The position numbers were made by a program, and so were the translations under genes. Positions 40,603-49,877 of a stretch of DNA of 64,000 nucleotides are shown here, piece after piece. How positions within the stretch are numbered: the stretch's first letter is position 1; every line of letters begins with the position of its first letter. Below the pieces are notes generated by a model, which was not told the origin of the DNA, searched no databases, and was given only the letters and a program-made list of their open reading frames with translations. The DNA comes from Pseudoduganella armeniaca (GTDB lineage Bacteria > Pseudomonadota > Gammaproteobacteria > Burkholderiales > Burkholderiaceae_D), in the NCBI RefSeq assembly GCF_003028855.1, contig NZ_CP028324.1, forward strand, positions 4,526,001 to 4,590,000, given 5' to 3'.

Positions 40603-43600
40603 TCAGCCGGCGACCAGATCGCAGGCATCGAAGCTGCTGGCCCCGACCAGGATCGCGATCGGTGCCAGTTCGGCGGCCGAGATGACAGCATCGTCGTCCT
40701 GCGCGGTGAAGCGGAACAGCGTGGTCGAGTCGGAACCGGTGGCGGCGACCAGCACGGTCTGGCCAGCAGCGTACGCCTCGTTGGCGGCACCGAGGGCCTG
40801 GGCCACGGTGTCGGCATTCACTTCCGCCAGGGCCGACGAAATGACGAGCAACTCGGCGCCAGCGGCGAAACCGCCTTGCTGGCTCACCACGGTGGCATCG
40901 TCCAATACTGCGTCACCATTACCTAGCGCAAAGTCCAACGCGATCCTGTCGCTGCCGGCTTCGAAGTCGGCGATCGTGTCGGTACTGTGGGCGCCGGCCA
41001 GGACAAATGTATCCGCACCGCCTCCCCCGTCAGTACATCGTTGCCGCCGAGGCCGATCAGGCGGTCCGCGCCGTCCGCACCACTGATCGTATCTTCGAAG
41101 TAATAGCCCACCAGTTCATCCGCGTCGTCCGAGCCCTCGACGATATCGCCGGCGATCGTCTCGACGCCCGGTGCGAAGCCGCCGGCGAAGTTATGCGGCG
41201 TCAGGTCTTCGGCCGCCACGCGCAGCAGTTCGATGATGGTGCGATAGCCGCCATCGGGCAACAGCGCTTGCACGAACAGGTCGGCGTCGGACTGTACCAG
41301 TCGCAGTGCGCCGCTCGTGAGCGGATTGCCGCCGTGGTACAAGCCCGCCGCGGCCAGTTCGTCCAGCACGTAGCCCAGGGCCAGCTGGTCACCTTCGTCG
41401 CCGGCCGTGAAATCGACGATGCGCACCGTCGCCTGGGCAGACGCGCTCACCAGTTCGAATACATCGCTGCCGGAGCCGCCTTCCGCTTCGACGGTGCGCC
41501 ATCCCGTCGGCGTGGCGGCAGCGTTCAGCTCGACGCGGATCAGGTCGTTACCAGTACCATCGTCGCCGTCGCCATGGACATACGTAAAGCCTTCCGCGAC
41601 GCTGTTGCGTACCACGAGAACGTCGTCGCTGCCGCCACCGATCAGCGTATCCCGACCGACGCCGCCGACGATCAGGTCGTTGCCGCCGTAACCTTGCAGC
41701 AGATCGTCGCCAGCACCGCCGTTCAGGGTGTCGGCGACAGCGGTGCCCTCCAGGGTACTGCCTGCCGGGTCGGCCACCAGGGTCACGCCGTGCGCGGGCG
41801 TGCCATCCGGGCTATACCTGGCAAAGTTGTCGGCCTTGAGCGTATTGGCGTCCACGTCGCGCAGCACCACGACGGTTTGCCAGTCGAACTTGTTGCCGGC
41901 AACGCCGTCGCGATCGGCCTGGACCAAGGTATCGCCGTCGCGCTGCACCAGCCGCAAGACGCCCGCATCGCCGGCAAACGGATTGTTGCCCGGGAAACCA
42001 TTCGGCGCATACCGTTCGGCTACGGACGTCAGGTCCAGGACGTCCGCCGTGCCGAAGTCCGTTACCGTCACACGTTCTCCGCCTGCGCGGGTAAACACAT
42101 AGATGTCATCGCCATCTCCTCCGCTCAAGGTGATGTCGCTTTCCGTCGGTCCGACGTCGAGCTGGAACCGGTCATTTCCCGCGCCGCCAGAGGCGGCGAC
42201 ATTCCCAAAATGACCGGGACTCGGCTCCAAGGGGCCTTTTACATGGCGGAAAATGGCGAACAAGTCGTTACCGTCGCCGCCCAGTACCGTATCGTCACCG
42301 TCGGAGGACACCAATACGTCATCGCCGGCGTCGCCGGAAAGAAGATCGTTGTCGAGCGTATCGCTGAGTGAGTCATTGCCGTCATTACCGAATTGCCTGC
42401 TGGCATTCGAAAGATGATCGTTACCAGCTCCACCGAGAAGCGTGTCCTGCCCCGCCCTGCCACTCAGCGTATCGTGACCATCGCCACCAAAAATACGGTC
42501 GCTGAAAACGCCGCCTGTCATGGCGTCGTCACCTGACGTGCCGTGCAGTTCTCGTACAGGAATCGCGGAACCGTCGAGTGGGATGCCGCCGAAGTTGCTG
42601 GCATCCAGCTCAGCCAGGGCGACCTTGCTCAGCACGATGACGGTGCGATATTCGGCCTCTCCCGGCGTCCGATACTGCAACAGCGTATCGTTGCCATGCT
42701 GCGCCAGTGCGAAAACGCCGTCGGCGGCGAAAGGATTGGAATCGCCATGCTGTCTCGGCCAATCCATTGCTTCCAGCCAAGGATGAAGATCGATAATGTC
42801 ACCGCCGGTGGCTGGGTCAAAGTCGGCAATCGTGACGGCCTCGTGCGGCATGACATCGAACACAAATACGTCGCGCCCCGCTCCGCCGAAAACGCGAATC
42901 GGCGCATCGACTTGATCGAATTGAAGCTGGTCATCGCCACTGTCGCCGCTGACGAGCATGTTTGGCACAGAAGCCTGGATGAAAATGGTATCGTTGCCGG
43001 AGCCGCCCAGCAACGTATTGGCACCCGACGCATCCGACAGAAAATCATTGCCTGCGCCCCCGTCCAATATATCGTCGCCAAGGCCCCCCTCCAGATGGTC
43101 GCTGCCGGCGCTTCCAATCAGTGCATCATCCTGGTTTCCGCCGTAGAGGGTATCGTTGCCGCCTGCGCCGGACAATATTGCGGAAAGGTAGCCGGCTGTC
43201 AGCTCATCGTCGCCATCCCCCCCTTCGATCAACTGGCGCGGTGGCGCACTACCGTCGGGCGGCAGCTCATGCACGAAGTTGGCCGCCGTTAGCGAGCTTG
43301 CCTGCACATCGAGCAGCCTTGCCGCGACGACCAGGGCGTCTGGCTGAGATCTGTCCTGCAGCCACATCAGCAGTGTGTCGTTCCCTTCCTGCACCAATTG
43401 CAAGACGCCGTGCTCACCACTAAACGGATTTCCGCCGTGAAACCTGCTGAAGAGAGGGCAAGGTAATCGACGTCAAGGCGATCATCGGCGGTAAAGTCGG
43501 CGATGATCGCCTGCGTCGAAGCGTTCGGCATCAGCCTGAATGTGTCACGGCCATTGCCACCGATCATCCGGCTCGCGACATCATTATCGAAGCCAGCAGC

Positions 43601-43807
43601 ACCGATCAGCAGGTCGTCCCCATTACCGCCAAGCAGCAACAAGTTATTGCCTTGTGCCTGCAATACGTCCCGGCCATCGCCACCTTCCAAGGTGTCGTCC
43701 CGGAAGCCGATCAGTGTATCGTCTCCAGCCAAACCCAGCAGTCTTTCGGGAATCTCCACACTACCGACGAGACCGTCGTTGCCTTCGGTACCAGTTATTG
43801 CATTCAT
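40603..43807 (-). pseudogene. RTX protein 2, paralogue of RTX 1 with two frameshifts
   Basis: ATG at 43807 with GAGGGA upstream starts NAITGTEGNDGLVG. The first frame fails near 43440 (DYLALSSAG then nonsense); one extra T restores FHGGNPF and joins it to the second frame (to 40923). That frame fails near 41026 at the same five-G run as in RTX 1; one extra G restores GGGGADTF and the tail that ends at 40603 (SFDACDLVAG). The length 3205 is two short of a multiple of three, fitting two lost bases and a 1068-residue protein. It may be a pseudogene, a recoded gene or affected by sequence error. It lies 162 bp ahead of RTX 1. Confidence 0.75.
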
Positions 43808-43884
43808 AAATCCCTCAGGAGTATGTTGCAAGGATGATACCAATATTTACATCAGCAGCTTATAAAATTCGTTAGCCCAGGCAG

Positions 43885-44448
43885 TCAGTGCCGCCACTCG
43901 TCCACTTCGTCCACCCGCCCGGCGCAGCGTTCGTCCCAGCGCCGCTCCTCCCGGACCGCGACGTCCATGCGCAGCACCCGCGCCATGTGCGCGGCCATCG
44001 CTTCCTTGCGCTCCGGCGTGTCGTCGATCAGCGGGCGCAGGCGCCACAGGGCATCGCCGTAGGGCGCGAGCTCGGATGCGATCGCGCCCATGCAGTCGCC
44101 CGCGTGCACCAGCATGGCCTGGGCGGCGGCGGAACCGTCGGCGTCGCTGGCCAGGATGCCGTGCTGGGTGGCGATGACGGCGTTGGCGACGGCACGCAGC
44201 ACCTTGTCGTCGCGGCCGAAATGCCGGGCGATATGGCGCTCCAGGTCGTCGCGCACGCCGTTGCCGTTGCTGTCGATGCCGGCCAGGGTGGCACGTCCGG
44301 CCTCGCCGGGGTCGGGCGGCATCTCGATGGCTGGAGCCGCGGCGTGCAGGCGCGCGGCCTGGGCCGGCACGAGGCCCTGCCAGCTGGCGGCTAGCAAACC
44401 CAGCGCCAGGCAGCCGGCGGCCAGCTGGCGGATGCGGACGGTAGTCAT
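43885..44448 (-). CDS. Exported protein of unknown function with a Ca-loop-like motif
   Basis: The protein has 187 residues. ATG at 44448 has GGGGAG upstream. The N-terminus is a signal peptide (LAAGCLALGLLAASWQG). The mature part has a single loop DSNGNGVRDDLE that looks like a dockerin or thrombospondin type 3 calcium site, then helices and a charged C-terminus with two Cys. I do not recognise a named family. It lies just 77 bp upstream of RTX 2, also on the minus strand, but the gap makes a shared operon uncertain. Confidence 0.7.
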   Translation of the reverse strand: MTTVRIRQLAAGCLALGLLAASWQGLVPAQAARLHAAAPAIEMPPDPGEAGRATLAGIDSNGNGVRDDLERHIARHFGRDDKVLRAVANAVIATQHGILASDADGSAAAQAMLVHAGDCMGAIASELAPYGDALWRLRPLIDDTPERKEAMAAHMARVLRMDVAVREERRWDERCAGRVDEVDEWRH

Positions 44449-44534
44449 GGCGCTCCCCTGTGACGTAGGAAGCCCAGCATACCGCCCGGAAATAGCGACA
44501 AGATTACTCCAGATCAATGCTGCCTGAGTCCCGA

Positions 44535-44577
44535 CCAAAACACAACGGCCCGGCCGCTTGCGCGACCGGGCCGTTGT
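44535..44577 (-). terminator. Terminator of htpG
   Basis: Stem AACGGCCCGG.CGC / GCG.CCGGGCCGTT (44544-44576) lies 18 bp past the htpG stop. On the minus strand it is followed by GTGTTTTGG, a modest T-run. Confidence 0.7.
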
Positions 44578-44594
44578 TCACAGCGCGTATCGGA

Positions 44595-46502
44595 TTACTT
44601 CAGCAGCATCTCGTTGACGCGCTTGACGAACGCCGCCGGGTCGGTCAGCGTGCCGCCTTCGGCCAGCAAGGCCTGGTCGAACAGGATGTGCGTCCAGTCG
44701 GCGAACTTGCCGTCTTCCGCGTTCTCGTACTTCAGGCGCGTAACCAGCGGGTGGTTCGGGTTGATTTCCAGGATCGGCTTCGACTCCGGCGCGTTCTGGC
44801 CGGCCGCCTTCAGCATGCGCAGCAGGTTGCCGGACAGTTCATGCTCGTCCGCCACCAGGCAGGCCGGCGAGTCGGTCAGGCGGAACGTGACGCGCACGTC
44901 CTTGGCCTTCTCGCCCAGCGTTTCCTTCATCTTCGCCACGAGGTCCTTGTACTGGTTCTCGGTTTCCTCGTGCTCCTTCTTCTCCGCCTCGTCTTCCAGC
45001 TTGCCCAGGTCCAGGCCGCCCTTGGCGACGGAAACCAGCTCCTTGCCTTCGAACTCGGTCAGGAAGGACAGCATCCACTCGTCCACGCGGTCCGTCAGCA
45101 GCAGCACCTCGACGCCCTTCTTGCGGAAGATCTCCAGGTGCGGGCTGTTCTTGGCGGCCGTGTAGCTGTCGGCGGTGACGTAGTAGATCTTCTCCTGGCC
45201 TTCCTTCATGCGGCCCACGTAGTCGGCCAGCGCGACGGTCTGCTCAAGCGAGTCGCCGTTGGTGGACGCGAAGCGCAGCAGCTTGGCCAGGCGGTCCTTG
45301 TTCGTCATGTCCTCGCCGATGCCTTCCTTCAGCACCTGGCCGAACTCGGTCCAGAACGTGGCGTACTTGTCCTTCTTGTCCTGCTCCTCGGCGTTGGCCA
45401 GTTCCTCCAGCATGCCGATGACGCGCTTGGTGGAGCCTTCGCGGATCGCCTTGACGTCACGCGACTCCTGCAGGATCTCGCGCGAGACGTTCAGCGGCAG
45501 GTCGGCCGAGTCGATCACGCCCTTGACGAAGCGCAAGTAGGTCGGCATCAGCTGCTCGGCGTCGTCCATGATGAAGACGCGCTTGACGTACAGCTTCAGG
45601 CCGCCGCGCTTGTTGCGGTCCCACAGGTCGAACGGCGCCTTGGCCGGGATGTACAGCAGTTGCGTGTATTCGCTGCGGCCCTCCACGCGATTGTGCGTGT
45701 AGGTCAGCGGCGCGGCGAAGTCGTGCGAGACATGCTTGTAGAACTCCTCGTACTGCTCCGGCGTGATGTCGCTCTTCGGCCGCGCCCACAGCGCGCTGGC
45801 CTGGTTGATGGTTTCCAGTTCGTCGCGGGTGACCATCTCCTTCTTCTCTTCGTCCCACTCCTCTTTCGCCATCTGGATCGGCAGCGAGATGTGGTCGGAG
45901 TACTTGCGGATGATGGACTTGAGCTTCCAGGCCGACAGCAGCTCGTCCTCGCCTTCGCGCAGGTGCAGGATGATGCTGGTGCCGCGGTCGGTCTTCTCGA
46001 TGGCCTCGACGCTGTAGTCGCCTTCGCCGGTCGATTCCCAGCGCACGGCGTCACTTGCTTCGAGTCCTGCCCGGCGCGTCTCGACGGTGATCTTGTCGGC
46101 CACGATGAAGCCGGAGTAGAAGCCCACGCCGAACTGGCCGATCAGCGCGGCGTCCTTTTGCTGGTCGCCGGACAGCTTGCCGAAGAATTCCTTGGTACCG
46201 GACTTGGCGATGGTGCCGAGGTGCGAGATGACCTCGTCGCGGCTCATGCCGATGCCGTTGTCCGAAATGGTGATGGTGCGGGCGGCCTTGTCGAAGCTGA
46301 CCTTGATTTTCAGCTCGTGGTCGTTGCCGTACAGGGCGTCGTTGTTGATCGCCTCGAAGCGCAGCTTGTCGGCGGCATCCGAAGCATTCGAGATCAGCTC
46401 GCGGAGAAAAATTTCCTTGTTCGAGTACAGCGAGTGGATCATCAGCTGCAGCAGCTGCTTCACTTCCGCCTGGAAGCCCAGAGTTTCTTTGTTATCGGCC
46501 AT
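44595..46502 (-). CDS. htpG: Molecular chaperone HtpG (Hsp90)
   Basis: The protein has 635 residues. It is the cytoplasmic ATP-dependent Hsp90. The GHKL ATPase domain shows YSNKEIFLRELISNASDAADKL, ITISDNGIGMSRDEV and GQFGVGFYSGFIVAD. The middle domain has LYIPAKAPFDLW, KLYVKRVFIMDDAEQLMPTYLRFVKGVIDS and LNVSREILQ. The C-terminal dimerisation domain follows. No sigma-32-type promoter could be identified with confidence in the 160 bp upstream, which carry a family-C palindrome. Confidence 0.97.
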   Translation of the reverse strand: MADNKETLGFQAEVKQLLQLMIHSLYSNKEIFLRELISNASDAADKLRFEAINNDALYGNDHELKIKVSFDKAARTITISDNGIGMSRDEVISHLGTIAKSGTKEFFGKLSGDQQKDAALIGQFGVGFYSGFIVADKITVETRRAGLEASDAVRWESTGEGDYSVEAIEKTDRGTSIILHLREGEDELLSAWKLKSIIRKYSDHISLPIQMAKEEWDEEKKEMVTRDELETINQASALWARPKSDITPEQYEEFYKHVSHDFAAPLTYTHNRVEGRSEYTQLLYIPAKAPFDLWDRNKRGGLKLYVKRVFIMDDAEQLMPTYLRFVKGVIDSADLPLNVSREILQESRDVKAIREGSTKRVIGMLEELANAEEQDKKDKYATFWTEFGQVLKEGIGEDMTNKDRLAKLLRFASTNGDSLEQTVALADYVGRMKEGQEKIYYVTADSYTAAKNSPHLEIFRKKGVEVLLLTDRVDEWMLSFLTEFEGKELVSVAKGGLDLGKLEDEAEKKEHEETENQYKDLVAKMKETLGEKAKDVRVTFRLTDSPACLVADEHELSGNLLRMLKAAGQNAPESKPILEINPNHPLVTRLKYENAEDGKFADWTHILFDQALLAEGGTLTDPAAFVKRVNEMLLK

Positions 46503-46604
46503 TTCTACCTCAAGTATATTGTTGAGCAGGGTTTCAGGGATTGCCGGAATATCGGGTTGTCATTCTATCTTTCAAGAGTCTTTTGACAAAATATGCCAAC
46601 CCCA

Positions 46605-46658
46605 GGGGACATGCACCGATCTTGCAGCCTCCCGGCTCCAAGATCGGTGCCTGTCCCC
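46605..46658. repeat. Palindromic element, family C variant
   Basis: GGGGACATGCACCGATCTTG ... CAAGATCGGTGCCTGTCCCC, a long near-perfect hairpin with the loop CAGCCTCCCGGCTC. The outer part resembles the GACAGGCACC arms of family C, while the inner arm differs. It lies seven bases past the stop of the MocR gene and about 100 bp ahead of htpG. Confidence 0.8.
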
Positions 46659-46664
46659 GCTGGT

Positions 46665-48101
46665 TTATGCCAACTCGCGCTCGAGGAAGCGCCACACCGC
46701 CGCGTCCTGCATGGCGGCGATGTTCAGGCGCATGCAGCGCGACGGCAGCTGGTTGGGCGAGAACAGGCTGCCCGGCGCCAGCAGCAGCCCGGCCGCCATG
46801 GCCCGCTCGGCCAACACATTGGTGTCGCGGCCCGCGTCGGCCCAGACGAACATGCCGGCCGGCTGCGCCAGGTCGATCCGGAGGCCCAGGCGCTCGAGCT
46901 GGCGCACGGTGCGGGCGCGCAGCCCGTCCAGCCGCGCGCGCATGCGTTCGGCGTGCTTGCGGTAGCTGCCCTCGCACAGGATGCGGTGCACCACCCGCTC
47001 GCCGATGTCGGACGTGGTCAGGGTCTGCAGCATCTTGCGGTCGGCCAGCCGCCGCGCCAGCTCGGGCGACGCGGCGATGAAGCCCACGCGCAGGTTGGCC
47101 GCCATCGTCTTCGAGAAGCCGGACAGGTAGATCACGTGCTTGAGCTGGTCCAGCGCCGCCAGCCGGGTGGCCGGCTGCACGGCGGGCCCCGGGTGCAGGT
47201 CGCAGTAGATGTCGTCTTCGACCAGCGTGATGCCGTGCCGCTCGGCGATGCGCAGCACCTGGAACGCCTTGGCGGCCGACAGCGATGCCGAGGTGGGATT
47301 GTGCAGCACCGAATTGATGACGTACAGCTTGGGCTGGTGCAGCGCCGCCAGTTCCTCCAGGCGTGCCAGGTCGGGGCCATCCGCCAGCCGGGGCACCCCG
47401 ACGACGCGCGTGCCCAGCGCCGCGAACGACGCGAACATCAGGAACCAGGCCGGGTCGTCCACCAGGATCGTATCGCCCGGCCGGGTGAACTCGCGCGCCA
47501 CCATGTCGAGCGCCTGCGTGACACCGGCTGTCGTGACGATCTGCTCCGGCCCGGCGGCGATCTCGACCTCCGCCAGCTTCAATTGCAGTTGCTGGCGCAG
47601 CGGCAGGAAGCCCTGCGGCACGCCGTAGTTCAGCAGGATGTCCTGCTGGCGACGCGTCACGTGGCGCAGCGCCCCGGCCACGGCGGCGCCGTCCAGCCAC
47701 TCGGCCGGCAGTACGCCGGTGCCGGGCATCTGCTGGTGCGGCAGCTGGCGGAACATATTACGCACCAGCCAGGCCACGTCCAGGCCCTGCTGGGCCGGCT
47801 CGATGGCGGCGGGCGTCGCGGCGAGCGGCGCCCCGGGGCGGACGCGCACGAAGAAACCGGCGCCGCGGCGCGACTCCAGGTAGCCGCGCGCGACCAGCTT
47901 GTCGTAGGCCGCGACGACGGTAAAGGCCGACACGCCATGCGCGGCCGCGAACGCGCGGATCGACGGCATCCGGCCGCCCGGCCGCAGCAGCCGCTCCTCG
48001 ATGCGCGCGGCGACGGTGCGCACGATCTGGTCGGTCAGCGATTCGCCGGCATCCCGATCCAGCAGGCCGGCAGCGACGGTGGGAAGCTGTGTATTGGTCA
48101 T
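46665..48101 (-). CDS. MocR/PdxR-type GntR regulator with aminotransferase domain
   Basis: The protein has 478 residues. The N-terminal winged helix is GntR-like (LTDQIVRTVAARIEERLLRPGGRMPSIRAFAAAHGVSAFTVVAAYDKLVARGYLESR). After a linker comes a fold-type I aminotransferase domain with VTTAGVTQALDMV, LVDDPAWFL, VEDDIYCDL and the PLP Lys in YLSGFSKTMAANLRVGF. MocR proteins sense PLP or its amino-acid adducts. It is divergent from an EamA exporter 98 bp away, its probable target. Confidence 0.92.
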   Translation of the reverse strand: MTNTQLPTVAAGLLDRDAGESLTDQIVRTVAARIEERLLRPGGRMPSIRAFAAAHGVSAFTVVAAYDKLVARGYLESRRGAGFFVRVRPGAPLAATPAAIEPAQQGLDVAWLVRNMFRQLPHQQMPGTGVLPAEWLDGAAVAGALRHVTRRQQDILLNYGVPQGFLPLRQQLQLKLAEVEIAAGPEQIVTTAGVTQALDMVAREFTRPGDTILVDDPAWFLMFASFAALGTRVVGVPRLADGPDLARLEELAALHQPKLYVINSVLHNPTSASLSAAKAFQVLRIAERHGITLVEDDIYCDLHPGPAVQPATRLAALDQLKHVIYLSGFSKTMAANLRVGFIAASPELARRLADRKMLQTLTTSDIGERVVHRILCEGSYRKHAERMRARLDGLRARTVRQLERLGLRIDLAQPAGMFVWADAGRDTNVLAERAMAAGLLLAPGSLFSPNQLPSRCMRLNIAAMQDAAVWRFLERELA

Positions 48102-48199
48102 ACGTCCATTACAGTTATTGATGTGAGCAGGGCAAGTGTATAGGCACTGTACTGGCCAGAAGTTCTACGATACCCCTATTCCCCTTCGATCGCCAGCCC

Positions 48200-49117
48200 A
48201 TGCACACTTCGCTACCGTATTCGTCCCGCCCCAGCCCCGAAACCGCCGGCATGCTGCTCGGCCTGTTCGGCGTCGCCATGTTCAGCCTGACCTTGCCGTT
48301 CACCCGGCTGGCGGTGGCCGACCTCGACCCGACCTTCGCCGCCATGGCCCGCGCTGTCGTGGCTGCGCTGCTGGCGGCGGCCTGGTTGCGCTGGCAGCGC
48401 GCGCCGCTGCCGCCGCGCACCGCGCTGCCGGGCCTGGGCGCAGTGGCGGCCGGCTGCGTGATCGGCTTTCCGCTGCTGACGTCTATTGCGATGCGTACCC
48501 TGCCCGCCTCGCACGGCGCCGTCCTGGTCGGCATCCTGCCGCTGGCGACCGCCCTGTGTGCCGCGCTGCGCGGCCACGAGCGGCCGTCGCCGGCGTTCTG
48601 GGCCAGCGCGCTGCTGGGTTCGAGCCTCGTCGTCGGCTTCGCCCTGCGGCAGAGCGGCGGCAGCCTGCACGCGGCCGACCTGGCGATCTTCGCCGCCGTG
48701 CTGGCAGCCGCCTTCGGTTACGCCGAGGGCGGCCGCCTGGCGCAAACGCTGGGCGGCCAGCAGGTGATCAGCTGGGCCCTGCTGCTGGCGTTGCCCGTCG
48801 CGCTGCCGCTGGCCTTGTGGCAGGCATGGGACGATGGCGTGGCATTGGCCGCGGCCAGGCTGCCTGCGTGGCTGGGGTTCGGCTACACCTGCGTCTTCTC
48901 GATGTTCCTCGGCTTCTTCTTCTGGTACCGCGGCATGGCGCTGGGCGGCGTGGCGCGGGTCGGGCAGGTGCAGCTGGTGCAGCCGTTCCTGACCCTGCTG
49001 GGCGCCGCCCTGGTGCTGGGCGAAGCGCTGCAACCGGCCCACGTGGCGTTTGCCCTGGCCGTGATCGCGGTGGTGGCGGTCGGCCGCCGTACCGCCGTGC
49101 GGCGGCGCGTGCCGTAG
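48200..49117 (+). CDS. EamA/DMT family exporter
   Basis: The protein has 305 residues with about ten membrane helices in two EamA repeats (MLLGLFGVAMFSLTLPFTRLAV; WLGFGYTCVFSMFLGFFFWYRGMALGGV). The C-terminus ends in a basic tail. The substrate is not known, but divergent pairing with a MocR regulator is frequent for exporters of amino acids or related amines. ATG at 48200 opens a short polar lead before helix 1. Confidence 0.9.
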   Translation: MHTSLPYSSRPSPETAGMLLGLFGVAMFSLTLPFTRLAVADLDPTFAAMARAVVAALLAAAWLRWQRAPLPPRTALPGLGAVAAGCVIGFPLLTSIAMRTLPASHGAVLVGILPLATALCAALRGHERPSPAFWASALLGSSLVVGFALRQSGGSLHAADLAIFAAVLAAAFGYAEGGRLAQTLGGQQVISWALLLALPVALPLALWQAWDDGVALAAARLPAWLGFGYTCVFSMFLGFFFWYRGMALGGVARVGQVQLVQPFLTLLGAALVLGEALQPAHVAFALAVIAVVAVGRRTAVRRRVP

Positions 49118-49249
49118 GCCGCGGCAGTGCCATTTTTTGCTGGCGCGGCCCTGAAATCCCGCAGTTAATTCGGCGGCAAGATGTGGGCACCGCTGCCGTC
49201 AGGCCGTACAATATCGGTCTTTGAATCGCAACCTTTCTTGAGATCCGCC

Positions 49250-49711
49250 ATGTCCGTCTACGAAAAACTGAAGTCGCTCGATATCACGCTGGCGCCGCCG
49301 GCCGCCCCCGTCGCCGCTTACGTGATGTGGGTCCGCACCGGCAACCTGGTATTCATCTCTGGCCACATCGCCAAGAAGCCGGACGGCAGCGTCTGGGCCG
49401 GCCAGCTGGGCAAGGACATCGAAACGGCCGAGGGCCAACAGGCTGCGCGCGCCATCGCCATCGACCTGATGGGCACCCTGCAGGAAGCGTGCGGCGGCGA
49501 CCTGAATAACGTCAAGCGCATCGTCAAGGTCATGAGCCTGGTGAACTCGACGCCCGACTATACCGACCAGCACCTGGTCACGAACGGCTGCTCCGAGCTG
49601 CTGGGCGAAGTGTTCGGCGACGCCGGCAAGCACGCCCGCTCCGCCTTCGGCGTGGCACAGATTCCGCGCGGCGCCTGCGTCGAGATCGAACTGATCGCCG
49701 AAGTGGTGTAA
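49250..49711 (+). CDS. RidA/YjgF family enamine deaminase
   Basis: The protein has 153 residues. ATG at 49250 gives the family start SVYEKLKSLDITLAPPAAPVAAYV. It belongs to the longer RidA subfamily (LVFISGHIAKKPDG, GQLGKDIETAEGQQAARAIAIDLMGTL, RSAFGVAQIPRGACVEIELIA). The conserved Arg is in ARSAFGVAQIPRGA. RidA proteins hydrolyse reactive enamine/imine products of PLP enzymes, which fits its place ahead of an aminotransferase gene (166 bp gap, no clear feature in it). Confidence 0.93.
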   Translation: MSVYEKLKSLDITLAPPAAPVAAYVMWVRTGNLVFISGHIAKKPDGSVWAGQLGKDIETAEGQQAARAIAIDLMGTLQEACGGDLNNVKRIVKVMSLVNSTPDYTDQHLVTNGCSELLGEVFGDAGKHARSAFGVAQIPRGACVEIELIAEVV

Positions 49712-49877
49712 GCCAGTCGTTTAACCTGTTAGCGGTCGGCGCCTCACCCGGCGCCGCCCGACCCGAGGCCGCCGCGCCATGCGTCGCATCCGCCATGCCA
49801 CGACAGCCTCCCGATAGTCGCCATAAGCGCGCTCGTTCCAGTCGGGCCAGCCCCGCAAATTTCTCTGAGAGAGACGT

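Noticed and set aside
38308..42371. Two plus-strand frames of about 455 codons opposite the RTX genes
   Set aside because: They mirror the repetitive RTX sequence, which keeps several frames open. No start signal or family resemblance.
44517..46586. 689-codon open frame on the plus strand opposite htpG
   Set aside because: It is a shadow of htpG, typical in GC-rich DNA: His/Arg/Val-rich with no domain signature and no ribosome site, whereas htpG is unmistakable.
49712..49877. Possible riboswitch or small gene between RidA and the aminotransferase
   Set aside because: GC-rich with a short GGCGCC hairpin, but no conserved riboswitch pattern I could recognise and no plausible short frame.
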